The translations under genes and the position numbers were made by a program. The notes below the pieces were generated by a model. The model made no database searches. It was not told the DNA's origin and saw only the letters and a program-made list of their open reading frames with translations. Of a DNA stretch of 30,886 nt, positions 30,380 through 30,886 are shown piece by piece; position 1 is the stretch's first letter, and each line of letters opens with the position of its first letter. This DNA is from a virus. The stretch lies in IMG/VR virus record IMGVR_UViG_3300020162_001996, positions 1 through 30,886 of that record; one strand, written 5' to 3'.

Positions 30380-30886
30380 TAAGAGTTGATTTGTACTTTA
30401 GCACCTGGTAGTTCATTATTAATACCTCTTCCTGAACAATGAACCCATAAAACAGGTTTACATGGTTGTGTACGTTCAATACTGCATTCACCATCAGTTA
30501 AATAAATTAAGTTCTGATATTTGTCTTTATGGTCCCAAAGATATTTCATTACTGGTTCATAACTAGTACCTCCACGGCCAGTTACTTCTTTAGCCTCTTC
30601 AGCTTTACCAGTATATTCATAAACACGTCCAATTGTAGCATCACACTCAACTACAGTTACTTGAGTACCTGTTTTCCATATGTGATGAATTTCACTTAAA
30701 AACTCCTTCAAATCATCTTTACTAACTGATCCTGATGTATCAACAGCTACAAGTGTATTTTTCTTTTGTTTAATTTTAAGAGCTGGGTTACCATAGAAAC
30801 GTTTATTTGGTTTACGTCTTGTTTTCTTAGTAAATACTTTACTAGCCATACCATTAAAACGTCTTAAATAAGCTCTCCAATCAATA
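30379..30886 (-). CDS. vWA metallopeptidase-like protein (DUF2201-type), N-terminus beyond window
   Basis: The frame stays open to the right edge, so the gene is cut; an internal Met at 30849 is not the likely start. The visible 168 residues begin IDWRAYLRRFNGM and continue KKTRRKPNKRFYG before the vWA domain, the 'WRxxLRRF ... RRPxRRF' lead-in I associate with COG3864/DUF2201 proteins, whose N-terminal half carries a zinc-peptidase-like domain. The MIDAS metal site is complete: DTSGS (codons near 30741-30727), Thr in GRGGTSYEP and Asp in YLTDGE. Such proteins pair with MoxR ATPases, as here. Presence of the N-terminal peptidase half is a prediction for the sequence to the right. Confidence 0.76.
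   Translation of the reverse strand, partial: IDWRAYLRRFNGMASKVFTKKTRRKPNKRFYGNPALKIKQKKNTLVAVDTSGSVSKDDLKEFLSEIHHIWKTGTQVTVVECDATIGRVYEYTGKAEEAKEVTGRGGTSYEPVMKYLWDHKDKYQNLIYLTDGECSIERTQPCKPVLWVHCSGRGINNELPGAKVQINS

Noticed and set aside
30727-30849. Start of the vWA gene at the ATG at 30849
   Set aside because: The frame stays open upstream and encodes WRAYLRRF just before this Met, matching the family's sequence ahead of the vWA domain; the true start is beyond the window.

Overview
This window looks like part of the genome of a tailed phage with a contractile, T4-type (myovirus-like) tail, or of a closely related prophage. The case rests on a gp25-like baseplate wedge protein, a gp6/J-like wedge protein, a beta-structured spike protein, an OB-fold hub protein, very large tail proteins and a gp55-like late sigma factor. 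All genes lie on the minus strand, are tightly packed (many ATGA or 1-bp overlaps) and use the standard code. The DNA is strongly AT-rich. A Bacteroidetes (flavobacterial) host is my inference from two sequence signs. Start codons are preceded by A-rich leaders rather than Shine-Dalgarno sequences, and three near-identical promoters read TTG-N16-TAnnTTTA, close to the Bacteroidetes -33/-7 consensus (TTG / TAnnTTTG).

Layout in the direction of transcription (right to left). (1) 30886-28809: a vWA metallopeptidase-like protein cut by the right edge, an unknown 123-aa protein and a MoxR-type AAA ATPase, closed by a GC-rich terminator. (2) 28751-26379: glutaredoxin, a 59-aa protein, an HD phosphohydrolase, a one-helix membrane protein and a gp55-like late sigma factor. 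(3) 26344-16610: the baseplate and tail-tip module, with an unknown helical protein, an OB-fold hub, two tandem 'same chassis, different enzymes' proteins, a spike, helical baseplate proteins, gp25-like, gp6-like and a GH19 endolysin-type enzyme. (4) 16565-5677: tail and tail-fibre proteins, including a 1623-aa LamG-containing protein and two adhesin-like proteins with long Thr-Pro linkers. (5) 5654-3481: GIY-YIG endonuclease, primase and a RecB-like PD-(D/E)XK nuclease, closed by a terminator. (6) 3427-1: three short genes, each behind its own copy of the promoter, then an AT-hook protein, a P-loop kinase and a nucleotidyltransferase-zincin-HAD fusion cut by the left edge.

Two promoter classes can be read from the sequence. 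The first is the TTG-N16-TAnnTTTA type in front of small genes, probably used by host sigma factor. The second is a 9-bp motif, ATATTTATA on the coding strand, in six intergenic gaps mostly ahead of structural genes. It has no -33 partner and is a candidate late promoter for the phage's own gp55-like sigma factor.

The most unusual items are the three-enzyme fusion at the left edge next to a P-loop kinase, the two tandem tail-tip proteins carrying four different predicted hydrolase modules on one duplicated N-terminal domain, the apparent split of one tail-protein architecture into two Thr-Pro-linked adhesins, and the MoxR/vWA pair. I saw no tRNA, CRISPR array, insertion sequence or attachment site, and no gene-free stretch longer than about 140 bases.
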